A program made the translations under genes and the position numbers. Below, piece by piece: positions 51,367-61,603 of a stretch of DNA of 64,000 nt (position 1 is its first letter; each line of letters starts with the position of its first letter). This DNA is from an uncultured Eubacteriales bacterium (GTDB lineage: Bacteria; Bacillota; Clostridia; Oscillospirales; Acutalibacteraceae): assembly GCA_934561055.1 (NCBI GenBank), contig CAKTFN010000001.1, positions 124,001-188,000 of the forward strand, read 5' to 3'. A model generated the notes under the pieces. It saw only the letters and a list, made by a program, of their open reading frames with translations, searched no databases and was not told the DNA's origin.

Positions 51367-51428
51367 AACAAAACCATCCTCCGGATTTAACTTCGTATCA
51401 ATAATTCAATGCATTATACAGTTTTTAT

Positions 51429-51457
51429 ATTATACCATAAAATCATGCAGAGAGCAA
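51429..51457 (-). promoter_or_regulatory. Promoter of the UppP-like gene
   Basis: On the minus strand TTGCTC and TATAAT are separated by 17 bases; the start codon is 63 bases on, behind CCGGAGG. Confidence 0.7.
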
Positions 51458-51466
51458 GAAAAAATT

Positions 51467-51500
51467 AAGAAAAAACCGTCCTGCAAAAGCAAAACGGTTT
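51467..51500 (-). terminator. Terminator of the rnj-ftsH operon
   Basis: The 7-bp stem AAACCGT/ACGGTTT, read on the minus strand, is followed by TTTTTTC, 8 bases after the ftsH stop. Confidence 0.85.
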
Positions 51501-51507
51501 AATTGGT

Positions 51508-53406
51508 TCAGTCGCTGTTTTCATCGGAAGCTTCTGAATTATTTTCTAAAGCCTCGTCATGAAGTTCACCTTTCATGAGCTTTTCAAAATCGGCAGCATC
51601 GATTTTTTCATGCTTAATAAGATACTTTGCAAGTTCATGAAGCTTATCGGTGTTATTTTTGAGAATTGATTCACATCTCGAATATGACTCTTTAACGATG
51701 CGGTTGATTTCCTGATCAATTTCGGACGCAACGGTTTCTGAATAGTTTCTCATGTTGTTGTAATCTCGTCCGAGGAAAACTTCATGGTTTCCGGAACTGT
51801 ACGAAACCGGACCGACAAGGTCGCTCATTCCGTAACGTGTAACCATATCTCTCGCAAGTTCCGTCGCACGCTCAATATCGTTTGAAGCCCCGGTTGAAAT
51901 GTCACCGAGAATAAGAGCTTCGGCAACACGACCGCCAAGGAGAACAACAATATCGTCAAGCATGTCACCGCGGGCTTTATATGAACGTTCCTCGGTTGGA
52001 AGCGACATTGTAAATCCGCCGGCCATTCCTCTCGGTATAATCGAAACCTGATGAACAGGATCCTGACTCGGAAGGTTATAAGTCGCAATTGCATGTCCCG
52101 ACTCGTGGTAAGCTGTGAGACGTTTTTCTTTATCGCTGATTTTTTTTGATTTCTTTTCCGTTCCGACAACAACCTTGATTGTTGCTTCCTCAATTTCAGC
52201 CATAGTGATTGCCTTCTTTCCCCTTCTTGCGGAAAGAAGCGCGGCCTCATTGAGAAGATTTTCAAGATCGGCACCGGTAAATCCGGCTGTTGACTGAGCA
52301 ATGACTTCAAGTCTGACATCCGGTGCAAGCGGCTTGTTTCTTGAATGAACCTTGAGAATCTCTTCTCTGCCCTTGACATCGGGGTAGCCGACGGTGATCT
52401 GACGGTCGAAACGTCCTGGTCTGAGAAGAGCCGGGTCAAGGATATCCGGTCGGTTGGTTGCGGCGATAATAATTACACCTTCGTTTGCACCGAAACCGTC
52501 CATCTCAACAAGAAGCTGGTTAAGCGTTTGTTCACGTTCATCGTGTCCGCCGCCCATTCCTGCACCTCTGTGACGGCCGACGGCGTCAATTTCGTCAATG
52601 AAAAGAATTGCGGGAGAATTCTTTTTAGCCTGAGCAAAAAGGTCACGAACTCTCGAAGCACCGACACCGACATACATTTCAACAAAATCAGAACCTGAAA
52701 TTGAGAAAAACGGAACACCGGCCTCACCCGCAACAGCCCTTGCAAGAAGCGTTTTACCGGTACCCGGAGGGCCGACAAGAAGAACACCCTTCGGTATTCT
52801 CGCGCCAAGTTCATTAAAGCGAGCCGGATTTTTCAAGAATTCAACAATTTCGCTGAGTTCCTCCTTTTCCTCGTCCGCTCCGGCAACATCGTCAAAGGTT
52901 GTTTTGACCTTTGCGTCTTTTCCGAGAGTGACGCGTGCCTTTCCGAAACTCATGGTTCTGTTGTTTTCGCTCGTGATTGTCTGACCCATCTTTTTATAGA
53001 AATAGATCATTACTCCCGCAAGAAGAATTCCCGTGAAAAGCATCGGGAGCATACTTGCCCACCACGTCGAATTTGAACCGGCTTTGTAGTCATACTTGAC
53101 TGCTTTCGTCGGATTTTCTTCGTTATATTCCATAACTTTTTCATGAATATCCTTGACGAAAAGTTCAACGCTCGGAAGAGTATACTTCTTTTCCGTGTTA
53201 TCGCCTTCAACCTTATAAATCAAAGCACCGCTGCTGAGGTTTACCGAATATTCGGTGACCTTATGACTGTTGAAAAGATCAACAATCTCACAGTACTTCA
53301 TTTTGGTTGTGTTTTGCGAATTCAAAAAGAAAGCAATGAAAATAATCATTGTAATTGGGAGCAAAAGATAAAGCAAATTGCCCCATTTTTTGTTATTGCC
53401 GTTCAA
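51508..53406 (-). CDS. ftsH: ATP-dependent membrane metalloprotease FtsH
   Basis: 632 residues with two N-terminal membrane helices around an extracytoplasmic domain, an AAA module (Walker A GPPGTGKTLLARA, second region of homology TNRPDILDPALLRPGRFDRQ) and the zinc protease motif HESGHA. The C-terminus is acidic. It degrades membrane and regulatory proteins. It follows hpt, the usual tilS-hpt-ftsH order of Firmicutes. Confidence 0.96.
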   Translation of the reverse strand: MNGNNKKWGNLLYLLLPITMIIFIAFFLNSQNTTKMKYCEIVDLFNSHKVTEYSVNLSSGALIYKVEGDNTEKKYTLPSVELFVKDIHEKVMEYNEENPTKAVKYDYKAGSNSTWWASMLPMLFTGILLAGVMIYFYKKMGQTITSENNRTMSFGKARVTLGKDAKVKTTFDDVAGADEEKEELSEIVEFLKNPARFNELGARIPKGVLLVGPPGTGKTLLARAVAGEAGVPFFSISGSDFVEMYVGVGASRVRDLFAQAKKNSPAILFIDEIDAVGRHRGAGMGGGHDEREQTLNQLLVEMDGFGANEGVIIIAATNRPDILDPALLRPGRFDRQITVGYPDVKGREEILKVHSRNKPLAPDVRLEVIAQSTAGFTGADLENLLNEAALLSARRGKKAITMAEIEEATIKVVVGTEKKSKKISDKEKRLTAYHESGHAIATYNLPSQDPVHQVSIIPRGMAGGFTMSLPTEERSYKARGDMLDDIVVLLGGRVAEALILGDISTGASNDIERATELARDMVTRYGMSDLVGPVSYSSGNHEVFLGRDYNNMRNYSETVASEIDQEINRIVKESYSRCESILKNNTDKLHELAKYLIKHEKIDAADFEKLMKGELHDEALENNSEASDENSD

Positions 53407-53441
53407 TTAATCACGCTCCTCTCAGCCCGTTTTGAGCTGAT

Positions 53442-53990
53442 TTATGCATTTTCATATATTTCAGGCTTGAGAATTCCGATGAAAGGAAGGTTGCGGTATT
53501 TTTGGTTGTAATCAAGTCCGTAACCGACAACAAATTCATCCTGAACCTCAGCACCGATATATTTCGGTTTAAGTTTTACGTTCGGATTGCGCCTTTTGGG
53601 TTTGTCAAGAAGAGTACAAAGAGTAATACTCGCAGGATTCTTCGTTGCAAGAAAATCAGAAAGCTTTTGAAGGGTGTTTCCGCTGTCAAATATATCTTCA
53701 ACCAAAAGAATGTCACAGCCTTCAATATTATCAGAAAGATCCTTTGTAATATTGACGTTTCCATTGCTTTCCATTCCGCTGCCGTAGCTTGCGGCCGTAA
53801 TAAAATCAATTCTGCACGGGATTGTTATGTTTCTCATGAGATCGGCCATAAAAATTACGGAGCCTTTAAGAACACTGATGAGAACAAGCTCTTTTCCTTC
53901 AAAATCACGGCTGATTTCGGAGCCGATTCTTTTGGTAATTTCTTCAAGTTTTTCTTTTGAAAAATAAACCTCTTTAATATCTTCAAGCAT
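53442..53990 (-). CDS. hpt: Hypoxanthine phosphoribosyltransferase
   Basis: 182 residues with the PRPP-binding motif LLVEDIFDSGNTL near 94-106, VLKGSVIFMADL near 40-51 and the C-terminal FVVGYGLDYNQKYRNLP. It salvages hypoxanthine and guanine. It lies between tilS (6 bases) and ftsH, a conserved arrangement. Confidence 0.95.
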   Translation of the reverse strand: MLEDIKEVYFSKEKLEEITKRIGSEISRDFEGKELVLISVLKGSVIFMADLMRNITIPCRIDFITAASYGSGMESNGNVNITKDLSDNIEGCDILLVEDIFDSGNTLQKLSDFLATKNPASITLCTLLDKPKRRNPNVKLKPKYIGAEVQDEFVVGYGLDYNQKYRNLPFIGILKPEIYENA

Positions 53991-53996
53991 AAATGT

Positions 53997-55319
53997 TTAC
54001 CCTTCCTTAATTTTAATTATTGCAACTTTTTCGGTCTTTTCTGTGACCGCAAACGGTGCATTTACACCAAAGGATTCAACCCAAATGAGTTTTCCGGCCG
54101 ATTCGAGAACGGCAAGCTCATTCCTTTTTGAAACCGGTATTTTTTCCTCATTAAAAAGCTTTTTCAGTGTTTTGGAGACCTTTCTTTTCAAAAGCATAAT
54201 TCGGTCACCGTCTTTTCTGCTTCGCATTCTAAGCAGGGGCTCAAGGAAAGAGGCGTCACAAATATTATTTTCACCGAGATGCTTCTCTTTATCAAACCGC
54301 TGAGTCCGAATCAGATATGTTTTATACGGAGAAGAAAATTCTCCGTTTTTTTCAAAGGCTTCCCATCTTGTCGCCGGCAGATTCAAAGCCGTGTGAAAAA
54401 ATATTATATCACGGTTTGAGGAAATATACAAGTCTTTTGAAAGCTGAACCGAAGAGCATTTTTTGATTGCGCTTTCAACAAGATCAATATGCTTTTTTTC
54501 AACTTGCTTTTTCATGTTTTTATTGAGAATAAGCCAAAGGCATCTTTTCAAAACCGATTCGTCCGCCGAAAGAAGAATTTCTCTTGAAAAACCGTAATTG
54601 ACGGCTGCTTTTTCAAAGAGCTGTTCGGCTTGAAGATTTAAAAAATTCTCATCGATCTCAACGGAATCATAAAAACGTTCAAAGCTTTCGGCAAAATTTT
54701 CATTAAGCCTTGAAAATTGCGGAACAATTCGTTCTCGTATGAAATTTCTTGAATAATCGTCATGAAGATTCGTGCTGTCAACAACGTAATCAAGATTGTT
54801 TTCGCTGCAATAGCGGCGAATTTCTTGTGAAGTGCAATTAATCAGTGGACGAATAATATTTCCTCTGATTGGTGGAATTCTGTTGACTCCGGAAAGAGAA
54901 CTACCCCTAATAAGATTAAAAACAGTTGTTTCAATGCAATCGGAAAGGCTGTGAGCAACTGCGATTTTATCGCAACCGGTGCTTCCAAAAGCTTCATAAC
55001 GAACTTTTCTTCCGCATTCTTCGATTCCGATATGCATTTTTTTTGCAAGAGAAGAAACATCCACAGAAACGACATTCAACTCAACGCTGTTCTTTTTGCA
55101 AAGATCTTCAACAAATCTTTGATCTCTCATTGCTTCTTCGCCGCGAAGATTATGGTTGACATGAACAGCGGTAAGTTCAAATCCGAATTCCGCCCGGAGC
55201 TTTAAAAGAATGTCAAAAAGGCTGACGGAGTCAGCCCCTCCTGAAATTCCGATTGCAACCCTTGAAGTGTTTTCAAGCATTTTATATCGCTTTATTGTTT
55301 CTTTGACCTTACATATCAT
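53997..55319 (-). CDS. tilS: tRNA(Ile)-lysidine synthetase
   Basis: 440 residues from ATG 55319, which overlaps the dnaB end by 11 bases; a longer frame exists only as an antiframe of dnaB. It has the N-terminal PP-loop SGGADS, AVAHSLSDCIETTVFNLIRG, a middle TilS domain and a C-terminal domain with RKDGDRIMLL. It makes lysidine in the CAU anticodon so that tRNA reads AUA isoleucine. Confidence 0.94.
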   Translation of the reverse strand: MICKVKETIKRYKMLENTSRVAIGISGGADSVSLFDILLKLRAEFGFELTAVHVNHNLRGEEAMRDQRFVEDLCKKNSVELNVVSVDVSSLAKKMHIGIEECGRKVRYEAFGSTGCDKIAVAHSLSDCIETTVFNLIRGSSLSGVNRIPPIRGNIIRPLINCTSQEIRRYCSENNLDYVVDSTNLHDDYSRNFIRERIVPQFSRLNENFAESFERFYDSVEIDENFLNLQAEQLFEKAAVNYGFSREILLSADESVLKRCLWLILNKNMKKQVEKKHIDLVESAIKKCSSVQLSKDLYISSNRDIIFFHTALNLPATRWEAFEKNGEFSSPYKTYLIRTQRFDKEKHLGENNICDASFLEPLLRMRSRKDGDRIMLLKRKVSKTLKKLFNEEKIPVSKRNELAVLESAGKLIWVESFGVNAPFAVTEKTEKVAIIKIKEG

Positions 55320-56697
55320 TTCTGAGAGTCTCCAGATTGGTGAACAACGTGTAATCGCCGTTCCATGCAACTTTGACCGTTGTTGTCGGTCCGTGTCTGT
55401 TTTTTGAAATAATAAATTCAGCTTCATTAACAGCCGGTCTTTCCTCCTGAGGCGAAGCGTCGGCATCCTGACCGTCTGTGTAATATTCATCGCGGTAAAG
55501 CATAATAACAATATCCGCATCCTGTTCGATTGAACCGGATTCACGAAGGTCGGAAAGCTGCGGACGGTGAGATTTTCCTCTCGCCTCGGTCGCACGGGCA
55601 AGCTGTGCGAGAACAACAACAGGAATGTTAAGATCCTTCGCCATAAGTTTAAGATTTCTCGTAATTTCGGAAACTTCCTGAACACGGCTTTCAACCCTTG
55701 TTCCGCTTTTCATGAGCTGAAGATAGTCAACAAAAACAGCGTCAACATCACGAAGACGTCTGACCCTTGACTTCATTTCCGGAACAGTCATGTTTGACGT
55801 GTCGTCAAAATAAAGTTCGCAATTACTGAGAACAGCAGCCGCTGATGCGAGTCTTCCCCATTCTTCGCCGCTGATGTTTCCTGTCCTCATTTTTGTGCTC
55901 TCAATTCTCGCTTCGGTTGAAAGCACACGCTGAGCAAGCTGTTCCTTCGTCATTTCCAAAGAAAAGAAAAGAACTTTCTTTTTTCCGACCATTGCCGTAT
56001 TTCTTGCAATATTGAGCGCAAGACTCGTTTTTCCCATTGCGGGACGTGCTCCGATTATGACAAGGTCGGATTTGTTAAGACCCGTGATTGCCTTGTCGAG
56101 GTCGGTGAAGCCCGTGGTGTAACCCTTATATTTATCTCTGTCTGCCGAGCTGAGCTGTTGGAGCTTTGTATAAACCTCGTTTACGATAATATCGCCGATT
56201 TTTGTCGGGCCTTTTGTGACCTTGCCTTGGCGGATATCATAAATCTTTTGCTCGGCGGAATCAAGAAGAAGGTCGGCGGATGTCTCCGTTGATGACGCAT
56301 CTTCGATGATTTCTTTTGAAACATTGATAAGCGAGCGTATGTAAAATTTTTCCTTGATAATCTTGCAGTAGCTTTCAACGTTTTCGGTTGAGGGCACCGA
56401 TTGTGCAAGCTGATAAAGATAGTTCTTTCCTCCGGCATCGTCGTAAACCTTGTCATTTTTGAGCTTTTCAAGAACGATGAGCGGATCAACTTTTCCGCCG
56501 ACGGCGTCAATTTCCTGCATAATAAGAAAAATTGACCTGTGAGCCGGCATATAAAAATACTCCGGCTTAACGAGAACCATCACTTGAGACAGGCATTCCG
56601 GTTCGCTGAGTACCGAACCGAGAACCGCCTGCTCGGCTTCAAGACTGAACGGAATATTAACATCATCAAGGCTGATAATGTTTCCTGATGCCGGCAT
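55309..56697 (-). CDS. dnaB: Replicative DNA helicase
   Basis: 462 residues: an N-terminal DnaB domain (PFSLEAEQAVLGSVL), a linker, and a RecA-like motor with Walker A GARPAMGKTS, Walker B AVFVDYLQLM and DLRESGSIEQDAD. It unwinds DNA ahead of the fork. It follows rplI by 2 bases, as in many Firmicutes. Confidence 0.96.
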   Translation of the reverse strand: MPASGNIISLDDVNIPFSLEAEQAVLGSVLSEPECLSQVMVLVKPEYFYMPAHRSIFLIMQEIDAVGGKVDPLIVLEKLKNDKVYDDAGGKNYLYQLAQSVPSTENVESYCKIIKEKFYIRSLINVSKEIIEDASSTETSADLLLDSAEQKIYDIRQGKVTKGPTKIGDIIVNEVYTKLQQLSSADRDKYKGYTTGFTDLDKAITGLNKSDLVIIGARPAMGKTSLALNIARNTAMVGKKKVLFFSLEMTKEQLAQRVLSTEARIESTKMRTGNISGEEWGRLASAAAVLSNCELYFDDTSNMTVPEMKSRVRRLRDVDAVFVDYLQLMKSGTRVESRVQEVSEITRNLKLMAKDLNIPVVVLAQLARATEARGKSHRPQLSDLRESGSIEQDADIVIMLYRDEYYTDGQDADASPQEERPAVNEAEFIISKNRHGPTTTVKVAWNGDYTLFTNLETLRNDM

Positions 56698-56699
56698 AA

Positions 56700-57140
56700 T
56701 TATTCACCAACCATTACATAAAGTTTTGCTGAAATTCCTTGATAAAGCTTGACTTCAAACTCATAGGTTCCGAACTGCTTTATGTCGTCAACAATGATTT
56801 TTCGTTTATCGGTATTGATTCCGAATTCTTCCTTCACCTTTTCGGCAATTTCTTTTGATGTTACCGAACCGAAAAGTTTTCCGTTTTGGCCGGCTTTTGC
56901 GGTAATATGAATTGTTTTTCCGGAAATTTTTTCTGCTGCGGCTTTTGCTGCGGCTGTTTCGGTGTCGATTCTGTATTTTTCGGCCTGCTGTTTATTTTTA
57001 AATTCCGACATTGCCTGAGCATTCGCCTCGGCGGCAAGCCCCTTCGGGAAAAGGAAGTTTCTTGCGTAACCGTCGCTTGCACTGACAAGTTCGCCCTTTT
57101 TTCCGAGTCCTTTAACGTCCTGTTTTAAAATGACTTTCAT
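56700..57140 (-). CDS. rplI: 50S ribosomal protein L9
   Basis: 146 residues starting MKVILKQDVKGLGKKGELV, with SDGYARNFLFPKGLA near 23-37, a long connecting helix and a C-terminal domain. The length is normal. Its start overlaps the stop of the upstream phosphodiesterase gene (ATGA). Confidence 0.96.
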   Translation of the reverse strand: MKVILKQDVKGLGKKGELVSASDGYARNFLFPKGLAAEANAQAMSEFKNKQQAEKYRIDTETAAAKAAAEKISGKTIHITAKAGQNGKLFGSVTSKEIAEKVKEEFGINTDKRKIIVDDIKQFGTYEFEVKLYQGISAKLYVMVGE

Positions 57141-59116
57141 TTTGTAACCTCCGTTGTTTCATTAATATATTTATCTATTGATTTTTTTAGGCGTTCGGAA
57201 GCCTCTTCAATCGAAAGATCAGGAAGCTGACACGCCGACATGGTCTGATGTCCGCCTCCGCCGAGAAGCTCCATAATCAGCTGAACATTGACTTCTCCGT
57301 AAGATCTTGCGGAAATATTTATCATTCCCGGTGTTTCAAAAATAACGAAAGAAGCTCTGATTCCCTCAACATTCAGCATTTCATCAGCCGCTTGAGAAGT
57401 TATAAGACGAATATTCTTTCCTTTGAAATCGGCAAACGAAATCGCATAATAATCTTTATAAATCTGCGAATTATCAATAATCGCATTTCTTCTGTGGAAA
57501 ACATCCATGTCGTTTGCAAAGAACTTTTTGACCTCAAGAGTACTTGCCGACCGGGAGCGAAGATATGCCGCCGCCTCAAAAGTTCTTACTCCGGTTCGTA
57601 TTATGAAGTTTCTTGTGTCAAGCGAAATACCCGCAAGAAGAGCCTCGGCGGTAATTTTATCAATAAAGGGTGAAGAATCAATGTATTCACAAATTTCCGC
57701 AATCATTTCACTCGCCGAAGACGCAGTCGGAACGTGGTAAAACATAACAGTGTTTTCAATGAAGCCGACAGACTTCCTGTGGTGATCGATAACCATGACT
57801 TTTTCCGCTTTTTCAACAAGATCTGGCGCTTCGCAAAAGTCCTTTTTATGTGTGTCAACAATGACAAGAAGCGTGTTGGAACCCAAGAGAAATTTTGCTT
57901 TTTCCGGTCTGACGAGAACATCTTTGGAATATTTCTCACAAAACGCCGAAACCAGCGGGCCTGCAAGGGTTGTGTCGGTATCGACAACAATATTGGCCTT
58001 CTTTGAAAAATGAGATGCAATAGAAAACATTCCTACGGCTGCACCGAAGGAGTCAAAATCCGAAAAGCGGTGTCCCATAATCAGAACATTGTCGCTGTCT
58101 GAAACAATTGAGGCAATCGAGCGTGAAATAAGTCTCGTTTTTACCTTGTTGCGTTTTTCAAAACCGGCCGATACTCCGCCGAAGAACTTATACTGAGCGT
58201 CATGTCTGATTGCAACCTGATCACCGCCGCGGCTTTGAGCCATGTCGAGAGCCTGTTTTGCCGACTCATTGGCCTCAAAAAGAGTTCCCTCTTTTCCGAC
58301 ACCGATTGAAAGAGTCACATCACAGCTTTTTCCGTCATATGTCATGCGACGGATTGTGTCAAGAATCGAAAACTTATCGGAAATCATTCTTTGAAGAGAG
58401 CGTTCTTCAACAAAAATCAGCATTCTTGTTGAAGAATATTTTCGACAAAGTCCGCCGTATGAAGTTACCCAATTGTCAATTTCCTGTTCAATGCGACCGA
58501 GAATCGAAGCACAGTCGCTCTCTTTGAACTGTTGATAAATTTCATTTGAATTGTCGATAATGCTGAGCATAATCGACGGTCTCGAATCATAGTATTCTTT
58601 TTCGGTCAGTCTGAGCTTCGTTTCATCGAAAAAATAAAGAAGATATAGTTTTTCGTCATCAATGGGCACCGCACTTGAGTATACGGCAAAATATTGCAGA
58701 TTGACTTTAATTTTAAAGCCTTTTCCGTCAATTATGCGGTCAATTGATCCCTCGCGTTTGATTATGGTTCTGATATTACACAACGGCGTTTTTTTATCGA
58801 TTGAAAAGGTCTTTTTAAAGCTCTCGTTGATCCAAACGATCCGTCCGTCACTTTCGATTACGGCGCAGGCAACACTGAGTTTTTTAAAAGCTTCTCCCCT
58901 TTCAAAGTCAAGCTCGTCGGCAACCGTTTCAACCTGATAGAGAAGTTTCTCCTTGACACGCTTTTCATATTGCAATTTAATTACAAACAAAATCGTTACA
59001 AGGACAACTTCAATCAAAGCAAGCCAAACATTGAGAAAAAAAGTTGCGATTATACAAATGCCGGCAATAGCGAATGAAATTATCGAGGTATCAAATTTTT
59101 TCCACAGTTTTTTCAT
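57137..59116 (-). CDS. gdpP: GdpP-type cyclic-di-AMP phosphodiesterase (DHH/DHHA1)
   Basis: 659 residues: two N-terminal membrane helices (about 12-50), a PAS-like region, a degenerate GGDEF domain (YTDGKSC to QSRGGDQVAIR), then a DHH domain with MGHRFSDFDSFGAAVG and VIDHHRKS, and a DHHA1 end with GGGGHQTMSACQLP. It hydrolyses c-di-AMP, affecting potassium and cell-wall balance. It lies between the RNase J gene and rplI, the conserved order. Confidence 0.92.
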   Translation of the reverse strand: MKKLWKKFDTSIISFAIAGICIIATFFLNVWLALIEVVLVTILFVIKLQYEKRVKEKLLYQVETVADELDFERGEAFKKLSVACAVIESDGRIVWINESFKKTFSIDKKTPLCNIRTIIKREGSIDRIIDGKGFKIKVNLQYFAVYSSAVPIDDEKLYLLYFFDETKLRLTEKEYYDSRPSIMLSIIDNSNEIYQQFKESDCASILGRIEQEIDNWVTSYGGLCRKYSSTRMLIFVEERSLQRMISDKFSILDTIRRMTYDGKSCDVTLSIGVGKEGTLFEANESAKQALDMAQSRGGDQVAIRHDAQYKFFGGVSAGFEKRNKVKTRLISRSIASIVSDSDNVLIMGHRFSDFDSFGAAVGMFSIASHFSKKANIVVDTDTTLAGPLVSAFCEKYSKDVLVRPEKAKFLLGSNTLLVIVDTHKKDFCEAPDLVEKAEKVMVIDHHRKSVGFIENTVMFYHVPTASSASEMIAEICEYIDSSPFIDKITAEALLAGISLDTRNFIIRTGVRTFEAAAYLRSRSASTLEVKKFFANDMDVFHRRNAIIDNSQIYKDYYAISFADFKGKNIRLITSQAADEMLNVEGIRASFVIFETPGMINISARSYGEVNVQLIMELLGGGGHQTMSACQLPDLSIEEASERLKKSIDKYINETTEVTK

Positions 59117-59119
59117 TTT

Positions 59120-60910
59120 TTAAATCTCCATAAGGATAGGCAACACCATAGGACTGCGCTTTGTACGCTCGTACATAAGCTTTGAAACATCGTCACGAAT
59201 ACGGCTTTTAATTGTTCCCCATTCTCTGATATTACGTTCAAAACAGCGGTTAATCGTTGAAAACGCAGTCGCTTTCGCTTCATCAAGAAGTTCCTCCGCT
59301 TCTCTGACAAAAACAAAGCCTCTCGAAACAACATCAGGTCCGGAAATAAGAGTGTGGCTTGCACTGTCGATTGCGGCAACAACGATGATTATTCCGTCCT
59401 CTGCAAGGTGCTTTCTGTCCCGAATAACAATGCTTCCGACGTCGCCGACGCCGAGACCGTCAACAAAGACCTGCCCGGCCGGTACGTTTGAAACTTTTTT
59501 GATTCCGTTCTTTGAAAGTTCAAAACTTGCTCCGTTCTCAACAATCACAATATTTTTCTTGTCAACGCCCATCGAAACGGCGAGATTTGCGTGCTTCTGA
59601 AGATGCTTTTGCTCTCCGTGAACCGGAATAAAATATTTAGGTTTTACGATTCCGAGCATTAGTTTGAGTTCTTCACTGCATGCGTGACCAGAAACGTGAA
59701 CGTCGTACATTTTTTCATAAACAACTTCGGCACCGAGCTTCATAAGTTCGTTGATTACGCGGCTGACAGTTTTTTCGTTTCCGGGAATCGGCGTTGCGGA
59801 GATAATGACATAATCATTCGGGCTGATCGCAACTTTTCTGTGGTCGGAAAACGCCATTCTTGTCAGTGCGGACATCGGTTCTCCCTGGCTTCCGGTTGTG
59901 ATAAGAACAAGTTCGCTGTCGCTGTATTTGTTAATCAGGTCAAGGTCAATCAAAATACCGTCCGGAACTTTGAGATAGCCGAGCTCACGGCTGACGGCAA
60001 CAACGTTTTCAAGACTTCTTCCGGAAAGAGCAACCTTTCTTCCGAGGCTTTGAGCAACGTCTATAATCTGCTGAACTCGGTGAATATTTGAAGCAAAAGT
60101 TGCAACAATTATTCTTCTGTTTCCGGCTTTTCTGAAAAGCATTTCAAATGATTCTCCGACTTTATGCTCACTTTGCGTAAAGCCGGGACGTTCGGCGTTC
60201 GTTGAGTCGGAAAGCATACAGAGGACGCCGTCGTTTCCGAGCTGACCGAATCTTGCAAGGTCAATCATTCCGCCGTCAACCGGTGTGCTGTCAATTTTGA
60301 AGTCACCGGTGTGAACGATTGTTCCGCCGGCACACTTGATTGCAAAGCCGACTGCGTCGGGAATCGAATGGTTGACATGGATGAACTCAACGTCAAATTT
60401 TCCGAGACTGATATGATCTCCCGGTGCGGCAACATTGAGTTTTGCTTTTTCAAGAAGTCCGTGTTCACGAAGTTTTCCTTCGATGAGGCCGTTTGTGAGT
60501 CTTGTGCTGTATACGGGAACGTTGCAACTTTTCAAAAGATAAGCAAGAGCCCCGATATGATCCTCGTGTCCGTGAGTAATTACAATTCCCTTGACACGGT
60601 CAACATTGGAAGTAATATAAGAAAAATCCGGGATGACAAGGTCAATTCCGAGCATATCCTCATCGGGAAACGCAAGACCGCAGTCAACAATGATCATATC
60701 TCCGTCATATTCAAAGACAGTCATGTTCTTTCCGACTTCGTTTATGCCGCCGAGGAACGAAACTTTAACGGGTTTCAAAGGTTCGGCTTTTTTCTTCTGC
60801 TGACTTCTTTTCTTTTTATAGTAATAAAACGTTTGATTCTTTTTTTGTCTGTTAACCGGCTTTGCCGCCTTAGCGGTTGTAGTATTCTTTTCAGCCATAT
60901 GTCTGTACAT
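59120..60910 (-). CDS. Ribonuclease J
   Basis: About 596 residues. A basic N-terminal extension (about 50 residues, KKKRSQQKKK) precedes the metallo-beta-lactamase/beta-CASP core with VSFLGGINEVGKNM, the metal motif THGHEDHIGAL, NHSIPDAVGFA, VHTGDFKID and VHVSGHACSEELKLML. It degrades and matures RNA by endo- and 5'-exonuclease action. Start ATG 60910 follows AAAGGAG closely; ATG 60898 is an alternative. Confidence 0.93.
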   Translation of the reverse strand: MYRHMAEKNTTTAKAAKPVNRQKKNQTFYYYKKKRSQQKKKAEPLKPVKVSFLGGINEVGKNMTVFEYDGDMIIVDCGLAFPDEDMLGIDLVIPDFSYITSNVDRVKGIVITHGHEDHIGALAYLLKSCNVPVYSTRLTNGLIEGKLREHGLLEKAKLNVAAPGDHISLGKFDVEFIHVNHSIPDAVGFAIKCAGGTIVHTGDFKIDSTPVDGGMIDLARFGQLGNDGVLCMLSDSTNAERPGFTQSEHKVGESFEMLFRKAGNRRIIVATFASNIHRVQQIIDVAQSLGRKVALSGRSLENVVAVSRELGYLKVPDGILIDLDLINKYSDSELVLITTGSQGEPMSALTRMAFSDHRKVAISPNDYVIISATPIPGNEKTVSRVINELMKLGAEVVYEKMYDVHVSGHACSEELKLMLGIVKPKYFIPVHGEQKHLQKHANLAVSMGVDKKNIVIVENGASFELSKNGIKKVSNVPAGQVFVDGLGVGDVGSIVIRDRKHLAEDGIIIVVAAIDSASHTLISGPDVVSRGFVFVREAEELLDEAKATAFSTINRCFERNIREWGTIKSRIRDDVSKLMYERTKRSPMVLPILMEI

Positions 60911-60975
60911 ACACTCCTTTAAAATTTTATTTATGTAAAAATCCGTAAAATTAGACATATTAATAATTACAGAAT

Positions 60976-61004
60976 ATTGTACTATTTTTTTGCATTACTG
61001 TCAA
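60976..61004 (-). promoter_or_regulatory. Promoter of the RNase J operon
   Basis: On the minus strand TTGACA and TACAAT are separated by 17 bases. It probably drives the run through gdpP, rplI, dnaB, tilS, hpt and ftsH, which has no gap over 40 bases. Confidence 0.82.
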
Positions 61005-61107
61005 GGAAAGGAACGGATATTCACACATTGTTTATCAAAATAAAATCAAAACTCATGAAATAAATCTTTGAATCATTATTGTCAAAACAAAATCCGTATA
61101 GTCACTC

Positions 61108-61136
61108 TTGAATAAAGCTTGATAATGTGATATCAT
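61108..61136 (+). promoter_or_regulatory. Promoter candidate of rnhA
   Basis: TTGAAT and TATCAT are separated by 17 bases; the rnhA ATG lies 29 bases past the -10 box. Confidence 0.6.
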
Positions 61137-61165
61137 TTATCGAAAGCAAAACTTGTGAGGTAATT

Positions 61166-61600
61166 ATGAAAGAGGTTACAATTTATACCGACGGTGCCTG
61201 TTCGGGAAATCCCGGTCCGGGAGGTTGGGGAACAATTCTTGATTATAAAGGAAGAAGAAAAGAACTTTCCGGAGGCGAAAAACAGACAACAAACAACCGA
61301 ATGGAACTGACCGCCGTCATTGAAGGACTGAAAGCACTCAAAGAAAAATGTAAAGTTACCGTTGTTACGGATTCAAAATATGTCTCCGACGGAATCAATT
61401 TGGGCTGGGCGCGCAGATGGAAAGCAAACAATTGGCGAAAAAAAGATAAAAAACCGGCGCTTAATCCCGAACTTTGGGACGAACTTCTCAATCAGATTGA
61501 CAGACATGAAGTAAAAATCTGTTGGATCAAAGGTCATGCCGGTCACCCCGAAAACGAACGTTGCGATGAGCTTGCCGTCCGTGAAAGTCAAAAATTTTAA
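61166..61600 (+). CDS. rnhA: Ribonuclease HI
   Basis: 144 residues from ATG 61166 (GAGG 7 bases upstream). The catalytic acids are visible: D in YTDGACSGNPGPGGWG, E in NNRMELTAVIEGL, D in VVTDSKYV and the late D in NERCDELAV, with the H of KGHAGHPEN. It removes RNA from RNA-DNA hybrids. It is flanked by a promoter and a terminator and is transcribed alone. Confidence 0.95.
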   Translation: MKEVTIYTDGACSGNPGPGGWGTILDYKGRRKELSGGEKQTTNNRMELTAVIEGLKALKEKCKVTVVTDSKYVSDGINLGWARRWKANNWRKKDKKPALNPELWDELLNQIDRHEVKICWIKGHAGHPENERCDELAVRESQKF

Positions 61601-61603
61601 CAA

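Noticed and set aside
55320..55694. 125-codon N-terminal extension of tilS
   Set aside because: It lies in another frame of dnaB and has arginine-rich, non-family sequence. The PP-loop domain begins shortly after ATG 55319.
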